Assembly (NCBI GenBank): GCA_030628905.1
Contig: DAOVQB010000031.1
Coordinates: 1 to 31,176, forward strand
Reading direction: 5' to 3'
Source of the DNA: DAOVQB01 sp023128935
GTDB lineage: Bacteria > Eisenbacteria > RBG-16-71-46 > CAIMUX01 > WJJG01
Length of the DNA: 31,176 bases
The notes beneath the pieces are model-generated. The model saw only the letters and a program-made list of their open reading frames with translations, was not told where the DNA came from and did not search any database. Positions 1-8,469 of the stretch are shown piece by piece. Made by a program: the position numbers and the translations under genes. Position 1 is the first letter of the stretch, and each line of letters starts with the position of its first letter.

Positions 1-67
1 AGGCTTGAGGGCATTGGGGGTTCACTGCGAGGCCACCGGACACCATTTGGAAAGGAAACTAGTGCGA

Positions 68-2251
68 TCAAGTGGCGCCTTGCACGCAACGCCCCTGATC
101 GCGCAAATCAGTGGATGCCCTCGCGCGGGATCGGATCCTGACCGCCAGCACGAAAACATCGCTCGGCGTGACGCCCGGAATCCGCAGCGCTTGGCCCAGG
201 GTCCGTGGGCGGTGCTCCTTCAAGCGCTCCAGGGCTTCGTTAGAGAGCGCTGCCGGCGGCGCGTCTAGGATCCGCTCGGGAATGCGAAGGTTCTCCAGCG
301 CCCGGGCGCGAGCTACCTCGCGCTCCTGCTTACGGATGTACCCCGAATACTTGACCTCGGCCTCGACCGTGGCTTCATCCAATTCAGAGAGATCGGTACA
401 ATGCCCGAGCGCTTTCAGTGTCTCCATCGTGACGCTTGGCTGCTTCAAGAGATCCTCAAGCGTCTTGCCCAGGTCCCCATCCCCGAGTGAAGGGGAATCA
501 GTCGCCTGCCAGAACCGCCTAAGCCGCTCGCGGTTGAGACGGTGGCTCCCCAGCTGCCGCCGCTCCGCTTCAATCCGAGCCCATCGCCTCTCAGCCCGTA
601 CCCAGTCTGCGCGGCTCAAGAGTCCGATCTGCCGGCCCAGGTGGCTCAAACGTCGATCCGCATTGTCCTGTCGCAGCAGGAGCCGGTACTCTGATTGGGA
701 GGTGAACATCCGATAGGGTTCGGTCGGAACCTTGGTCACCAGATCATCAATCAGCACCCCGATGTAGGCCTGGTCCCGCGCCAGGATGACCGGTTCCCTG
801 CCTGCCAGCAGCGCGTGGGCATTCAGCCCCGCGATGATTCCCTGGGCCGCGGCTTCCTCGTAGCCCGACGTCCCATTGATCTGCCCAGCCGCAAAGAGCC
901 CCGCGATGCCGCGCACACCAAGTTTGGAATCGATCTGAGAAGTCAGCAGGAAATCGTACTCCACCGCGTAACCAGGATGAATGAAGGTGGCCTGCTCAAG
1001 CCCCGGGATGGTCCTCACATAGGCAAGTTGCACATCCTCCGGCAAGGAGGTCGCAATGCCGGCCGGATAGGTCGCGTCCGAATCGAGTCCCTCGGGTTCA
1101 AGGAAGATCTGGTGGCTGCGCCGCTCCGGAAAGCGCACCACCTTATCCTCGATCGACGGACAATACCGCGGTCCGATCCCCCGGATCAGGCCTCCGCCAT
1201 AGAGGGGTGACCGATCCAGCGATCCGGCAATGATCTCATGAGTGCGCTCATTGGTCCGCGTGAAATGGCACACGACGCGGTTGCGCACAGTCGCCTCACT
1301 ATAGAAAGAGAATCGGGGCGGCGGCTCATCTCCCGGTTGAACTGTCACGCGCGAGAAATCGATGCTTTCCTTCCAAAGACGTGGGGGAGTGCCGGTCTTC
1401 AGGCGCCCCAACTGCAATCCCAGACGCTGAAGGGAAGCGGTAAGACCCACAGCCGGCGGCTCTCCGCGGCGGCCACCGGGACGGGGATCGAGCCCTGTGA
1501 AAATCTTGCCCTGCAGAAAGGTGCCCACCGTGAGAACCACTACATTGGTCGACAGTTCGGTTGGCTCCGCTATGCGCACCACGCGGCGTAGATCCGGATC
1601 GCGCTGAGCTGACGTCAGCGCAAGGGGTAGTGCGGCACCCTCGGAATGAGGCCCACCGGGCTCAACCATTGACCAGCGCGGCGGCGCAAGCCGGACGCCA
1701 TGGACCCGGCCGCTCTTGCTCCCCGTCTCGCAAGCGCGCCCCTCCCGTCGCGGCCTGGTTTCAGCCCGGATATCCGTGACTTCCGCCTCCAGAATGACCA
1801 GCCTCTCCATGCCCGCCAGAATTCGCAAGGCTTCCTTGGAGTACGCAGCTCCGTCGGCCTGCGCCCTGGGAGCGCGTACCGCGGGCCCCTTCCCCCGGTT
1901 GAGCATCCGGAAGTGGATGCCCGTGCGGTCGATCAATCGCCCAATCAAACCCCCGAGTGCGTCAACCTCACGCACCAGCTGTCCCTTGGCCAGCCCGCCC
2001 ACCGAGGGGTTGCATGACATCCTGCCCAGCGCACCCGCATCGAAGGTGACAAGGGCCACCCGGTGCCCCAAGCGCCCCAGCGCCCAGGCAGCCTCGATCC
2101 CAGCATGCCCCCCGCCGACCACCACTGCATCAACGGACCTCGGAATACCAGTTTGCGGAGCACTGGCCCTCGGGCCAACTGCGGCCGCCAGCCCGGGCAT
2201 ATCACCGGCCCTCCGCTGCACTGCATGTATCGCACGCTCCGACTTCGTCAT
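68..2251 (-). CDS. mnmG: tRNA uridine-5-carboxymethylaminomethyl modification enzyme MnmG (GidA)
   Basis: FAD-dependent partner of MnmE that installs the (carboxymethyl)aminomethyl group on wobble uridine 34 of certain tRNAs in the cytoplasm. The dinucleotide-binding motif GGGHAGIEAA is at about residues 46-55, followed by MSCNPSVGGLAKG (78-90) with the first conserved cysteine. RYCPSIEDK carries the second active-site cysteine. The helical C-terminal part is complete. At 727 residues it is clearly longer than the usual 620-650. About 38 extra residues precede the FAD motif. A low-complexity insertion of roughly 50-70 residues (about 165-235) interrupts the strand leading to VVVLTVGTFLQGK. 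A later start (Met18) would shorten the N-terminus; no strong ribosome-binding site decides between them. It lies 112 bp downstream of mnmE on the same strand, the standard pairing near the origin. Family identity is certain; only the start is unsure. Confidence 0.95.
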   Translation of the reverse strand: MTKSERAIHAVQRRAGDMPGLAAAVGPRASAPQTGIPRSVDAVVVGGGHAGIEAAWALGRLGHRVALVTFDAGALGRMSCNPSVGGLAKGQLVREVDALGGLIGRLIDRTGIHFRMLNRGKGPAVRAPRAQADGAAYSKEALRILAGMERLVILEAEVTDIRAETRPRREGRACETGSKSGRVHGVRLAPPRWSMVEPGGPHSEGAALPLALTSAQRDPDLRRVVRIAEPTELSTNVVVLTVGTFLQGKIFTGLDPRPGGRRGEPPAVGLTASLQRLGLQLGRLKTGTPPRLWKESIDFSRVTVQPGDEPPPRFSFYSEATVRNRVVCHFTRTNERTHEIIAGSLDRSPLYGGGLIRGIGPRYCPSIEDKVVRFPERRSHQIFLEPEGLDSDATYPAGIATSLPEDVQLAYVRTIPGLEQATFIHPGYAVEYDFLLTSQIDSKLGVRGIAGLFAAGQINGTSGYEEAAAQGIIAGLNAHALLAGREPVILARDQAYIGVLIDDLVTKVPTEPYRMFTSQSEYRLLLRQDNADRRLSHLGRQIGLLSRADWVRAERRWARIEAERRQLGSHRLNRERLRRFWQATDSPSLGDGDLGKTLEDLLKQPSVTMETLKALGHCTDLSELDEATVEAEVKYSGYIRKQEREVARARALENLRIPERILDAPPAALSNEALERLKEHRPRTLGQALRIPGVTPSDVFVLAVRIRSRARASTDLRDQGRCVQGAT

Positions 2252-2363
2252 GCTCGCTCTGCGCTTTATCGCGCCCTATGCCTGTAGCGCGTCCGCCTTA
2301 GGGCTCGCGCCCTCACTAGAAACTCTATCCTTCTCACCAAAAACTCGACCCTTCCCGCGCAGC

Positions 2364-3836
2364 CTATTTGCCCACACAGAACCGCGAGAAGATCCGGTCA
2401 AGTACCAGGGGACCCACCCGGCGGCCCATGAGCTCCCCAAGTTTGTCGAGCCCGCTGCGCAGTTCGAAGGCCACCAACTCGCCCCCAGCGCCACGCTCCC
2501 AGAGGGTGCCTGCCCGTGCGATGCTGCCCTGCGCCTCCTTGAGAAGATGCCGCTGCCGCTCGCCGACAACGACCGTTTCCTCAGGATCACCAACGCCTGC
2601 CACAAGCCGCTGCTTTACGGCGTTCCGCAGGTCTTCAACACCAGGTTTCCCCACAACAGAGGATGGAATCCCGCCTTGCGCAGCCGCTCTCCACCCATTT
2701 CCAGCACCTGGCCCGGTTTTCTCATCAGCCCTCCGCTGTAGCCAGTTATCCACATGACCTCGCGACGAGGCCTGGTGAGAACTTTGCGCCAGGTCCCATT
2801 TGTGGAGGGCCACAACCACCGCCTCTGCCGCACAGTCGAGGTCGGCAATCTCGCTCTCTATGTCTCCGGGATTTCCCCGGGAGATATCGACCACCAGGAT
2901 CACTATGGCCGCCGAGGCGATTGCCTCGCGCGTCCTGCGTATCCCCTCTTGCTCAATCTGCGTCTCAGGTGACCTGAGCCCAGCCGTGTCAAGGATGGCC
3001 ACTGGAACCCCGTCCCATTCAACCCAGCCTTCCAGCGCATCTCTCGTAGTTCCGGGTTCCGGGGAGACAATGGCACGGTCGCGCGACAGAAATGCATTGA
3101 AAAGAGAGGATTTACCTGCATTTGGCCGGCCAACGAGCGCAACCTTCATCCCTTCCTCAAGCAGACGGCCGGTGCGGCTCCCCGCTAGAAGTGATTCAAG
3201 CCGCGCATGTTCCTGCGAGAGGATGCTCCCCACCGAATCCAGCTCACGGCGCGCGCCAGTGCCAGTCGCGACCTCCTCCGGATCCGCGGCAGCATCTTCA
3301 TCAAGATCCAGCTGCGATTCCACGAGCACGAGTGCCCCGGTCAATGCTTCGAGACAGGCATCCAGCGCACGCCCAAGCCCCCCACCCAGAACACGCAGCG
3401 CGGCCCGCGCACCCGCGGTCGATCGCGCCTGGATCAGCGCCTCAACAGCCTCGGCTTGCGTGAGATCCATCTTGCCGCTCAGAAAAGCCCGCAGCGTGAA
3501 CTCACCCTCTCGGGCAGGCCGTGCCCCCTCCCGCCACAGAAGCTCGAGGATCCTGGCCGATACCAATGGGCCGCCGTGGCACGAGATCTCGACTGAATCT
3601 TCTCCCGTGTAGGAATGGGGTGCGCGGAAGACGGTAGCTACGACCTGGTCAATCTCGTCGGCCCCGTCCATGATGTGCCCCACGGCACAGGTCTGGGACG
3701 GCATAGCAGAGAGCCTGTTAGCCGGCTGGAAAACGCGATCCGCAATGGCGATCGCTTCCGGACCCGAGATGCGCACTATGGCCAAGGCGCTCCGTCCTGG
3801 CGCTGTGGCCAGAGCCCCAATCGTGTCGGTCAGCAT
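2364..3836 (-). CDS. mnmE: tRNA modification GTPase MnmE (TrmE)
   Basis: GTPase working in a complex with MnmG on the tRNA wobble uridine. The order of domains is the family one: N-terminal formyl-THF-binding domain (MLTDTIGALATAPGRSALAI onward), helical region, inserted Ras-like G domain, and the C-terminal CVGK (487-490) whose cysteine is catalytically important. G1 is GRPNAGKSS (236-244), G2 is TTRD (263-266) and G3 is DTAG (283-286). G4, normally NKxD, reads HKWD (345-348), an unusual Asn-to-His change in the guanine-specificity loop. A Ser/Gly/Ala-rich stretch follows G4 and makes the protein slightly long (490 residues against about 450-460). The ATG start gives the conserved N-terminus directly. 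It sits between jag and mnmG in the rpmH-to-mnmG run, about 108 bp after jag. Confidence 0.95.
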   Translation of the reverse strand: MLTDTIGALATAPGRSALAIVRISGPEAIAIADRVFQPANRLSAMPSQTCAVGHIMDGADEIDQVVATVFRAPHSYTGEDSVEISCHGGPLVSARILELLWREGARPAREGEFTLRAFLSGKMDLTQAEAVEALIQARSTAGARAALRVLGGGLGRALDACLEALTGALVLVESQLDLDEDAAADPEEVATGTGARRELDSVGSILSQEHARLESLLAGSRTGRLLEEGMKVALVGRPNAGKSSLFNAFLSRDRAIVSPEPGTTRDALEGWVEWDGVPVAILDTAGLRSPETQIEQEGIRRTREAIASAAIVILVVDISRGNPGDIESEIADLDCAAEAVVVALHKWDLAQSSHQASSRGHVDNWLQRRADEKTGPGAGNGWRAAAQGGIPSSVVGKPGVEDLRNAVKQRLVAGVGDPEETVVVGERQRHLLKEAQGSIARAGTLWERGAGGELVAFELRSGLDKLGELMGRRVGPLVLDRIFSRFCVGK

Positions 3837-3944
3837 GAAACCACCTCGAACCCGAGATCTTCCGGGATCCAGTCCTCTCCCTCCGGGATTCTGGTTTCCC
3901 GGCCCCGGCGTACTGGCTTATAACTGCGGGCTCTTGGCTTCCCT

Positions 3945-5165
3945 CTAACGTCTCCCGCGGCTGGCGCGGTGTTTTCTTCCCCAGGTCATTTGACCGCCAT
4001 TGCCTTCTGCTCCGGATTCACTCTCGTCCGGATCCACGCGCTTGACCGACTCCGGGATATTGAAGTAGGACTTGGCCCCTGCCGGCTCCGGGGATCTTGG
4101 ATCGTCTGCCCGCCGCTTCTCTCCTGTCTCCTTATCGGAAGAGGGCTTGCTCGCCGCATCGGGGCTACCCGTTCCTGTTTCCGGAGACCGGCCATCCTTT
4201 TCACTGCTCGATGTCTGCGCCTGCGACTGGCTCTGCTCACCCCACTCCTGAACCTCCTCTTCCTTCGGTTGCTGTCTGCGGGGCGTCCAGCGCTTCCGGT
4301 CTCGTTCTCCAACCCGATGTCGGCGATTCCGAACATCCCCATCTGTGTCACTTGACGCCTCCGAAGGCTCCTCTCGCGCCGCAGTCTGCCGGGACGCGCG
4401 CTCTTCGCTCGGGCGCTGCGCTTGCTGTGTGCGGCCCTCGCCAGGGCTTCCCTGGGAACCTCCTCGAGACCACCCCGATCTCCGCGGGCTCCGGCCCCGG
4501 CCGTGGCCACCGCCGGCACCGCCGCGACGGGATGCAACGGGGCATACCGCCACCCGCTTGACCTGCCCGTCGCCTATGGCTCGGGTGGTCACTTTATCGT
4601 TCTCGGCCAGGGTCAGGTGGACGATGCGGCGCTCGTCGGCGGGAAGGAGTTCGCTCAGGGCATCCCTTCCCCCCGATAGGGCGCGCTCGGCCAGATCCAG
4701 CGCCTTGCGCCGGAGCTGCTCGTGGCTGCGTTTCCGATAGCCCGCCACGTCAACGCGTACGCGGATATTCTCGTCCCGTTGCCCTACCATCCTCGAGACC
4801 AAGTGCTGCAAGGCCTTCAGCGTGTCGCCTCCGCGCCCGATCAGGAGTCCATCAGCATCGCTGGTTTGCAGGTCGACCTCGTAGGCGTCTTCCGCCTGTG
4901 TAATGCGGTAGTCAACGTCGATCCCCATCTTCTCGAAGAGCTGTTTCACGATCTCAGTGATTAACCGCTGCGCAGCAGATTTCTCCCACACTCGGATCCG
5001 GACCGACTTGCCCTTGAATAGCCCCAGTACGCCGCCTTTTCCGGATTCTAGTACCTCGTACTCCACCTGGTTAGGCGTAGAGTTAAGCCTGTCACATGCG
5101 GCCTGCAGTGCCTCTTCCTCGTTCTTTCCTTCAATGATTATTCCTTCCTCTGTCTTTCGTTCCAT
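3945..5165 (-). CDS. jag: Jag/KhpB-type RNA-binding protein with a long disordered C-terminal tail
   Basis: KH-R3H RNA-binding protein encoded next to yidC in many bacteria; in Firmicutes the homologue (KhpB/EloR) binds RNA and influences cell elongation. The Jag-N domain is at residues 3-58 (it ends in GGVLGLFKGKSVRIRV). The KH domain has the GxxG-type loop IGRGG (109-113). The R3H domain has R134 and H138 in YRKRSH and ends near VKRVAVCP (about 210). The core is therefore normal, but residues 212-406 form a Gly/Arg/Ser-rich then acidic, low-complexity tail that is about half the protein and unusual for the family, whose members are mostly 200-270 residues. The ATG at 5165 is preferred over an upstream GTG because AAAGGG lies six bases before it. 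It follows yidC by 50 bp. Confidence 0.9.
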   Translation of the reverse strand: MERKTEEGIIIEGKNEEEALQAACDRLNSTPNQVEYEVLESGKGGVLGLFKGKSVRIRVWEKSAAQRLITEIVKQLFEKMGIDVDYRITQAEDAYEVDLQTSDADGLLIGRGGDTLKALQHLVSRMVGQRDENIRVRVDVAGYRKRSHEQLRRKALDLAERALSGGRDALSELLPADERRIVHLTLAENDKVTTRAIGDGQVKRVAVCPVASRRGGAGGGHGRGRSPRRSGWSRGGSQGSPGEGRTQQAQRPSEERASRQTAAREEPSEASSDTDGDVRNRRHRVGERDRKRWTPRRQQPKEEEVQEWGEQSQSQAQTSSSEKDGRSPETGTGSPDAASKPSSDKETGEKRRADDPRSPEPAGAKSYFNIPESVKRVDPDESESGAEGNGGQMTWGRKHRASRGRR

Positions 5166-5215
5166 AGCGAGCCCTTTCTCGTGGGGAAGCTTCTCCACCG
5201 GATTGCGATGGTTTC

Positions 5216-7087
5216 CTATTTCGCGCTTCCATGTTTCCGTTTGGTCGCAACGTCGCTTTTTCCGCCCTCTCCAGCTTCAGCTGCCGAAAGGGCGACGGGT
5301 TTCATCAGCATCTGCTGTCCAATGGCAAGGACATTCGATACCGTCCAGTACAGAACGAGCCCCGATGGCATTGCATAGAAGAAAAACACCATGATCAGCG
5401 GCATCATGAGTAGCATCGGTGCCTGCTTTGGATCCGTCGGGGTCATTCTCTGCTGCCAAAACATTGTTAAAGCCATCAAGATCGGCAGGATATTAATCGG
5501 TACGCCCATCACCTGCCCCACCGTGTCCGGCGAGGCCAGATCATTCACCCACAACATGAATGGGGCCTTGCGCAACTCGATCGCGTTGGGAAGTACACTC
5601 CAGAGAGCGTAGAATACAGGCATCTGCGGAAGCAGCGGCAGGCACCCGCCGAGCGGATTAATCCCATGCTTCTTGTGGAGCTCCATCGTTTTCTTAGTCC
5701 GCAGCTCCGGATTGTCCTTATGCTCCTTGTTGATCAAATCGAGGTGCGGCTTGAGTTCCTGCATCTTCCGCTGTGACCGGAGGGCTTTCACGTTGAGGGG
5801 ATGGAAAAGCAGCCGCATCAGGATAGTGAGGACGATGATCCCAACACCGTAGTTGGGAATCACTGTATAAGCCTTCGTCAAGAACCACAGCATGGCCTTG
5901 CTGATCGGGGCAATCAGTTTAGCCCCAAAATCAACTATGCGCGTAACGTTCCGTTCCACACGGGCGTCGAGTTGCTTGAGAATTCCGTAGTCGATCGGAC
6001 CCGCATAGACGGTGAAGCGGAAGTGGCTGGTGCCCTCATATGCCAGCGGCAGCACTACCCGCATCCCAATCTCGTCCTTCGCGGGGTTCGAGCCCGCAAT
6101 GAAGGTGGCCTCCGTCTCCTCCTCCGGGATAAGGATCCCGCAGAAGTACTTACCTTTCACGCCGGCCCAGCGCAGCATCCCATCGTATGAACGTTCTCCG
6201 CCCCGGTCTGCCTTTCCTCCTCCACACCCGCACCCGCATCCAGGTTGACCACCCCCGAAACCATCCTTCACCAACTCGTTGCCCAGCAGCGCCATGGCCG
6301 CCTTGGACCCAACCTCCAGCTTGTGCTGGGTTTCGAGGTTCGGGATCCCCCGCTCCCATCCGACGACCAGATGGTGGTCATTGCGGTAGTTGGATATGCC
6401 CGCGACCAGGAGCTCCATCTGCATGTCGTAGCGGGTGGGATCGATACGATACACCCGTTCAATCCGCAGCACGGGTTGCCCGGCTCCATCAGCCACGCCC
6501 TCTGCCACAAACCGCAATACTCGAATGCGTGGCCTGCCGCCCCCGGCGCCACTCCCGTCTCCAGCGGTCCCGCGGGTATCCCCTTCCTCCCACGATTCCT
6601 CAACGGTAAAGACAGTTCCGGAGAGATCAATGCTTCCTTCGGGTCCCTCCAATCTAACAGCCAGGGCTCCTGGCAAATCCTGGACCAGCTCCACAGGTTG
6701 CCCTGCGGCATCGGTGTAGTCCAGTAAACGCCAGGAACACAGCGTAGCTCCCCGCGTCTGAAATACGCCTTGGTAGTGGTCGCCTTTGACCCGGATCTCC
6801 CGCGGCTCGGCCGGCAGTTGGTTGATCAGGCCAACGGGCCCCCGTTGAAGCTGCCGCTCACCCGAGAGGTGTGCGGTCCCCGGCGCGGGTTCCCTGGCCG
6901 GCAGGGCGGGAGTCCCCTCGGCATCGTATGTCCCGGCCGCGTCCTCTCCAGCAACCTGGGGTTGCGAAGCCTGCTGGGGCTTCTCCTGTTGCGGCATCAG
7001 CTGGGTGAATGCCACCCAGACCAGGATCATTAGCGCAAACGCTATCAGTGTGCGCTTGTCAAATCCGCCCGAGTCGGTTTTCTGCAT
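5216..7087 (-). CDS. yidC: Membrane protein insertase YidC
   Basis: Inserts and folds inner-membrane proteins, alone or with SecYEG. The protein starts with a membrane segment (residues 11-30, KRTLIAFALMILVWVAFTQL). A large periplasmic beta domain follows (about 31-390), then the conserved insertase core. The core has the groove arginine R425 in TILMRLLFHPLN, the cytoplasmic hairpin (RSQRKMQELKPHLDLINKEH) and GGCLPLLPQMPVFYALW; further hydrophobic segments end near MLMKPVAL, and the tail is basic. A Gly/Cys knot-like stretch, PGCGCGCGGG (C284, C286, C288), sits in the periplasmic domain and is not a usual YidC feature. The ATG at 7087 gives the normal N-terminus; an upstream in-frame TTG at 7123 would add 12 residues. 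The large periplasmic domain argues for a diderm organism. It lies between yidD and jag. Confidence 0.95.
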   Translation of the reverse strand: MQKTDSGGFDKRTLIAFALMILVWVAFTQLMPQQEKPQQASQPQVAGEDAAGTYDAEGTPALPAREPAPGTAHLSGERQLQRGPVGLINQLPAEPREIRVKGDHYQGVFQTRGATLCSWRLLDYTDAAGQPVELVQDLPGALAVRLEGPEGSIDLSGTVFTVEESWEEGDTRGTAGDGSGAGGGRPRIRVLRFVAEGVADGAGQPVLRIERVYRIDPTRYDMQMELLVAGISNYRNDHHLVVGWERGIPNLETQHKLEVGSKAAMALLGNELVKDGFGGGQPGCGCGCGGGKADRGGERSYDGMLRWAGVKGKYFCGILIPEEETEATFIAGSNPAKDEIGMRVVLPLAYEGTSHFRFTVYAGPIDYGILKQLDARVERNVTRIVDFGAKLIAPISKAMLWFLTKAYTVIPNYGVGIIVLTILMRLLFHPLNVKALRSQRKMQELKPHLDLINKEHKDNPELRTKKTMELHKKHGINPLGGCLPLLPQMPVFYALWSVLPNAIELRKAPFMLWVNDLASPDTVGQVMGVPINILPILMALTMFWQQRMTPTDPKQAPMLLMMPLIMVFFFYAMPSGLVLYWTVSNVLAIGQQMLMKPVALSAAEAGEGGKSDVATKRKHGSAK

Positions 7088-7174
7088 GCCCCCACTGTCC
7101 TGTTTGCGAGTATCAGCACGCAACTCACGGCAATGCGCCCGTTCAGCGCGTACCCATACCTAGTACATCAGGGC

Positions 7175-7387
7175 TTACGGAAGCGGGTCAATGCCCCCGG
7201 GATTCCAGGGATGACAGCGGAGAATGCGCCGCATCGCCAACACGCCACCTCGCACCAGCCCGTGCTTGCCAAGCGCTTGCTGCGCATAGCTTGAGCAAGT
7301 CGGCACGAAACGACAGCTCGGTGGCGACAAGGGCGATATTAGGCGCTGGTAAATCCCTATCAGCGCCGTAAGGATACGAACGACCAT
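7175..7387 (-). CDS. yidD: YidD family membrane protein insertion efficiency factor
   Basis: Small membrane-associated protein that assists YidC-dependent insertion. The 70 residues contain the whole family signature: IYQRLISPL, then SCRFVPTCSSYA with the conserved cysteines, then HG, and the RILRCHPW-PGG-DPLP ending. The ATG at 7387 begins MVVRILTALIG, matching the usual amphipathic N-terminus. A TTG six codons upstream is possible but unneeded. It lies 81 bp after rnpA and 87 bp before yidC, the conserved order. Confidence 0.92.
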   Translation of the reverse strand: MVVRILTALIGIYQRLISPLSPPSCRFVPTCSSYAQQALGKHGLVRGGVLAMRRILRCHPWNPGGIDPLP

Positions 7388-7468
7388 CGGTGGCCTTTGA
7401 CACAATAAGTTCCCAGCTGTGTTGCTGGAATAGATCCTCGCTTCTCCGCCTTCAGGTTCCTAGAGTCC

Positions 7469-7828
7469 CTACACGCGTTCTTGTCCCGTCCGGGTGACTC
7501 CCGCTTTCGTGAGAATGTCTTTCATGTTGTTGCGGACTTCGCGCATCCCCGTGCGGGCACAGGAGGCACGTGCAATCCATGCGAGATGGATTCGATCCGA
7601 TGACAGCTTGCCGGCTAGGCCGCGGTACGCTTCGCGCATTACGCGTTTAGCTCGATTCCGCCGCACTGCATTTCCTACACGCCGGCTGGCTACAAACATC
7701 GCCCGCCTCGGTCCCTTGTCCACCCGTCGCACGATCGAAACAACGTGCGCGCCGCGATACACATCCCCTTCATTAAAGAGCTTGTCTATCTCCCGCCGTG
7801 ATCTGAGCGTAATCTCATTGCGGGTCAT
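7469..7828 (-). CDS. rnpA: Ribonuclease P protein component
   Basis: Protein subunit of RNase P, which with its RNA matures the 5' ends of tRNAs. From the ATG at 7828 the product has 119 residues, the normal length. The RNR signature RRNRAKRVMREAYR is at residues 56-69, preceded by FVASRRVGNAVRRN. Only 11 bases separate it from the rpmH stop, consistent with co-transcription. The reading frame stays open upstream for 53 more codons through the whole of rpmH to a TTG at 7987, recalling the overlapping rpmH/rnpA of Thermus. The extension is Ala/Ser/Pro-rich and the SD-like AAGGAG abuts that TTG with no spacing, so the short form is preferred. Confidence 0.92.
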   Translation of the reverse strand: MTRNEITLRSRREIDKLFNEGDVYRGAHVVSIVRRVDKGPRRAMFVASRRVGNAVRRNRAKRVMREAYRGLAGKLSSDRIHLAWIARASCARTGMREVRNNMKDILTKAGVTRTGQERV

Positions 7829-7839
7829 CGCTATGACCC

Positions 7840-7980
7840 CTAGTCCGAGACGCTCAGGCGGACTCTCCCCTTGGCACGGCGGCGAGCCAGAACTCTCCTC
7901 CCGCTCCGCGTGCGCATGCGGTGTCGAAATCCATGCACGCGCCGCCGCCGCCGATTGTGCGGCTGAAAAGTGCGCTTCAC
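7840..7980 (-). CDS. rpmH: 50S ribosomal protein L34
   Basis: Small, very basic large-subunit ribosomal protein. The 46 residues begin VKRTFQPHNRRRRRVHGFRHRM and end in a run of Arg/Lys blocks, the universal L34 pattern. The start is GTG at 7980, chosen because KRTFQPH is the fixed N-terminus of the family and because AAGGAG (7988-7993) lies seven bases upstream. It is the first gene of the minus-strand run toward mnmG and has its own promoter in the intergenic region before dnaA. Confidence 0.95.
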   Translation of the reverse strand: MKRTFQPHNRRRRRVHGFRHRMRTRSGRRVLARRRAKGRVRLSVSD

Positions 7981-8033
7981 CCTCCAACTCCTTCCATTCG
8001 CATTCTCCAGGTCGTTATGATCTGAATCGAGCA

Positions 8034-8063
8034 ATTATGGGTCACCCCCCAGGCCGGCGTCAA
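8034..8063 (-). promoter_or_regulatory. Predicted sigma-70-type promoter for rpmH-rnpA-yidD-yidC
   Basis: Read on the minus strand, TTGACG (-35, plus coordinates 8058-8063) and CATAAT (-10, 8034-8039) are separated by 18 bases, each close to consensus. Transcription would start roughly 45 bases before the rpmH GTG. This is a sequence match only. Confidence 0.6.
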
Positions 8064-8179
8064 TCACGAACTGTGCATCCCGTTCGGTCTATCTGCATTC
8101 TGTGGGGGTGCGCTGTAGTTGCTCTTATTCTAAACAGTTAGAATCATATTTCTCTCCAGTAAAAAAGCCCCTTGTCGCC

Positions 8180-8188
8180 TTATCCACA
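8180..8188 (+). promoter_or_regulatory. DnaA box (perfect)
   Basis: TTATCCACA matches the DnaA-box consensus exactly. It lies about 340 bp upstream of dnaA in the divergent rpmH/dnaA interval, apart from the promoter-proximal pair. Confidence 0.75.
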
Positions 8189-8469
8189 GCGTGATACGAT
8201 GCCTTTGCTTTCAGGCGAGGCAATTGTTAGCAACTACTTCTCCTTTCTTAGGTTACGGCATACAGGAAATCGGTCTTGCATCACAAGGAAGGTCAAGGGA
8301 TTGGGAATCTCTGGAAGCTGTGTCCAGTAGTAGGGCCAGCATGCTGATGTAAGTTACTGCAGGGCAGACTCCTGGCTACATGCCAGATCAGCGTTTGTGC
8401 CGCCAGGCGTTTGCTCTATTTTCGTATTCCAGGCATTCCGTCTGTTTACATTTTCACATTGCGCCCCGC

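Noticed and set aside
1..46. Possible start of a further minus-strand gene (ATG at 46) after mnmG, where rsmG often lies
   Set aside because: Only 15 codons are in the window (MVSGGLAVNPQCPQ...), with no ribosome-binding site and no recognisable RsmG N-terminus.
2746..2754. Perfect DnaA box TTATCCACA inside mnmE
   Set aside because: Single site within coding sequence, 5 kb from the origin interval and with no others near it; a chance match or a minor titration site.
111..3923. Long plus-strand open frames opposite mnmG and mnmE (up to 341 codons)
   Set aside because: They are antisense to clear genes, rich in Arg/Pro/Ser and without any domain; a result of GC-rich codon use.
3969..4740. Overlapping open frames on both strands across the Jag tail
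   Set aside because: The low-complexity GC-rich tail opens all frames. The minus-strand frame that continues the KH/R3H core is the only one joined to a recognised domain.
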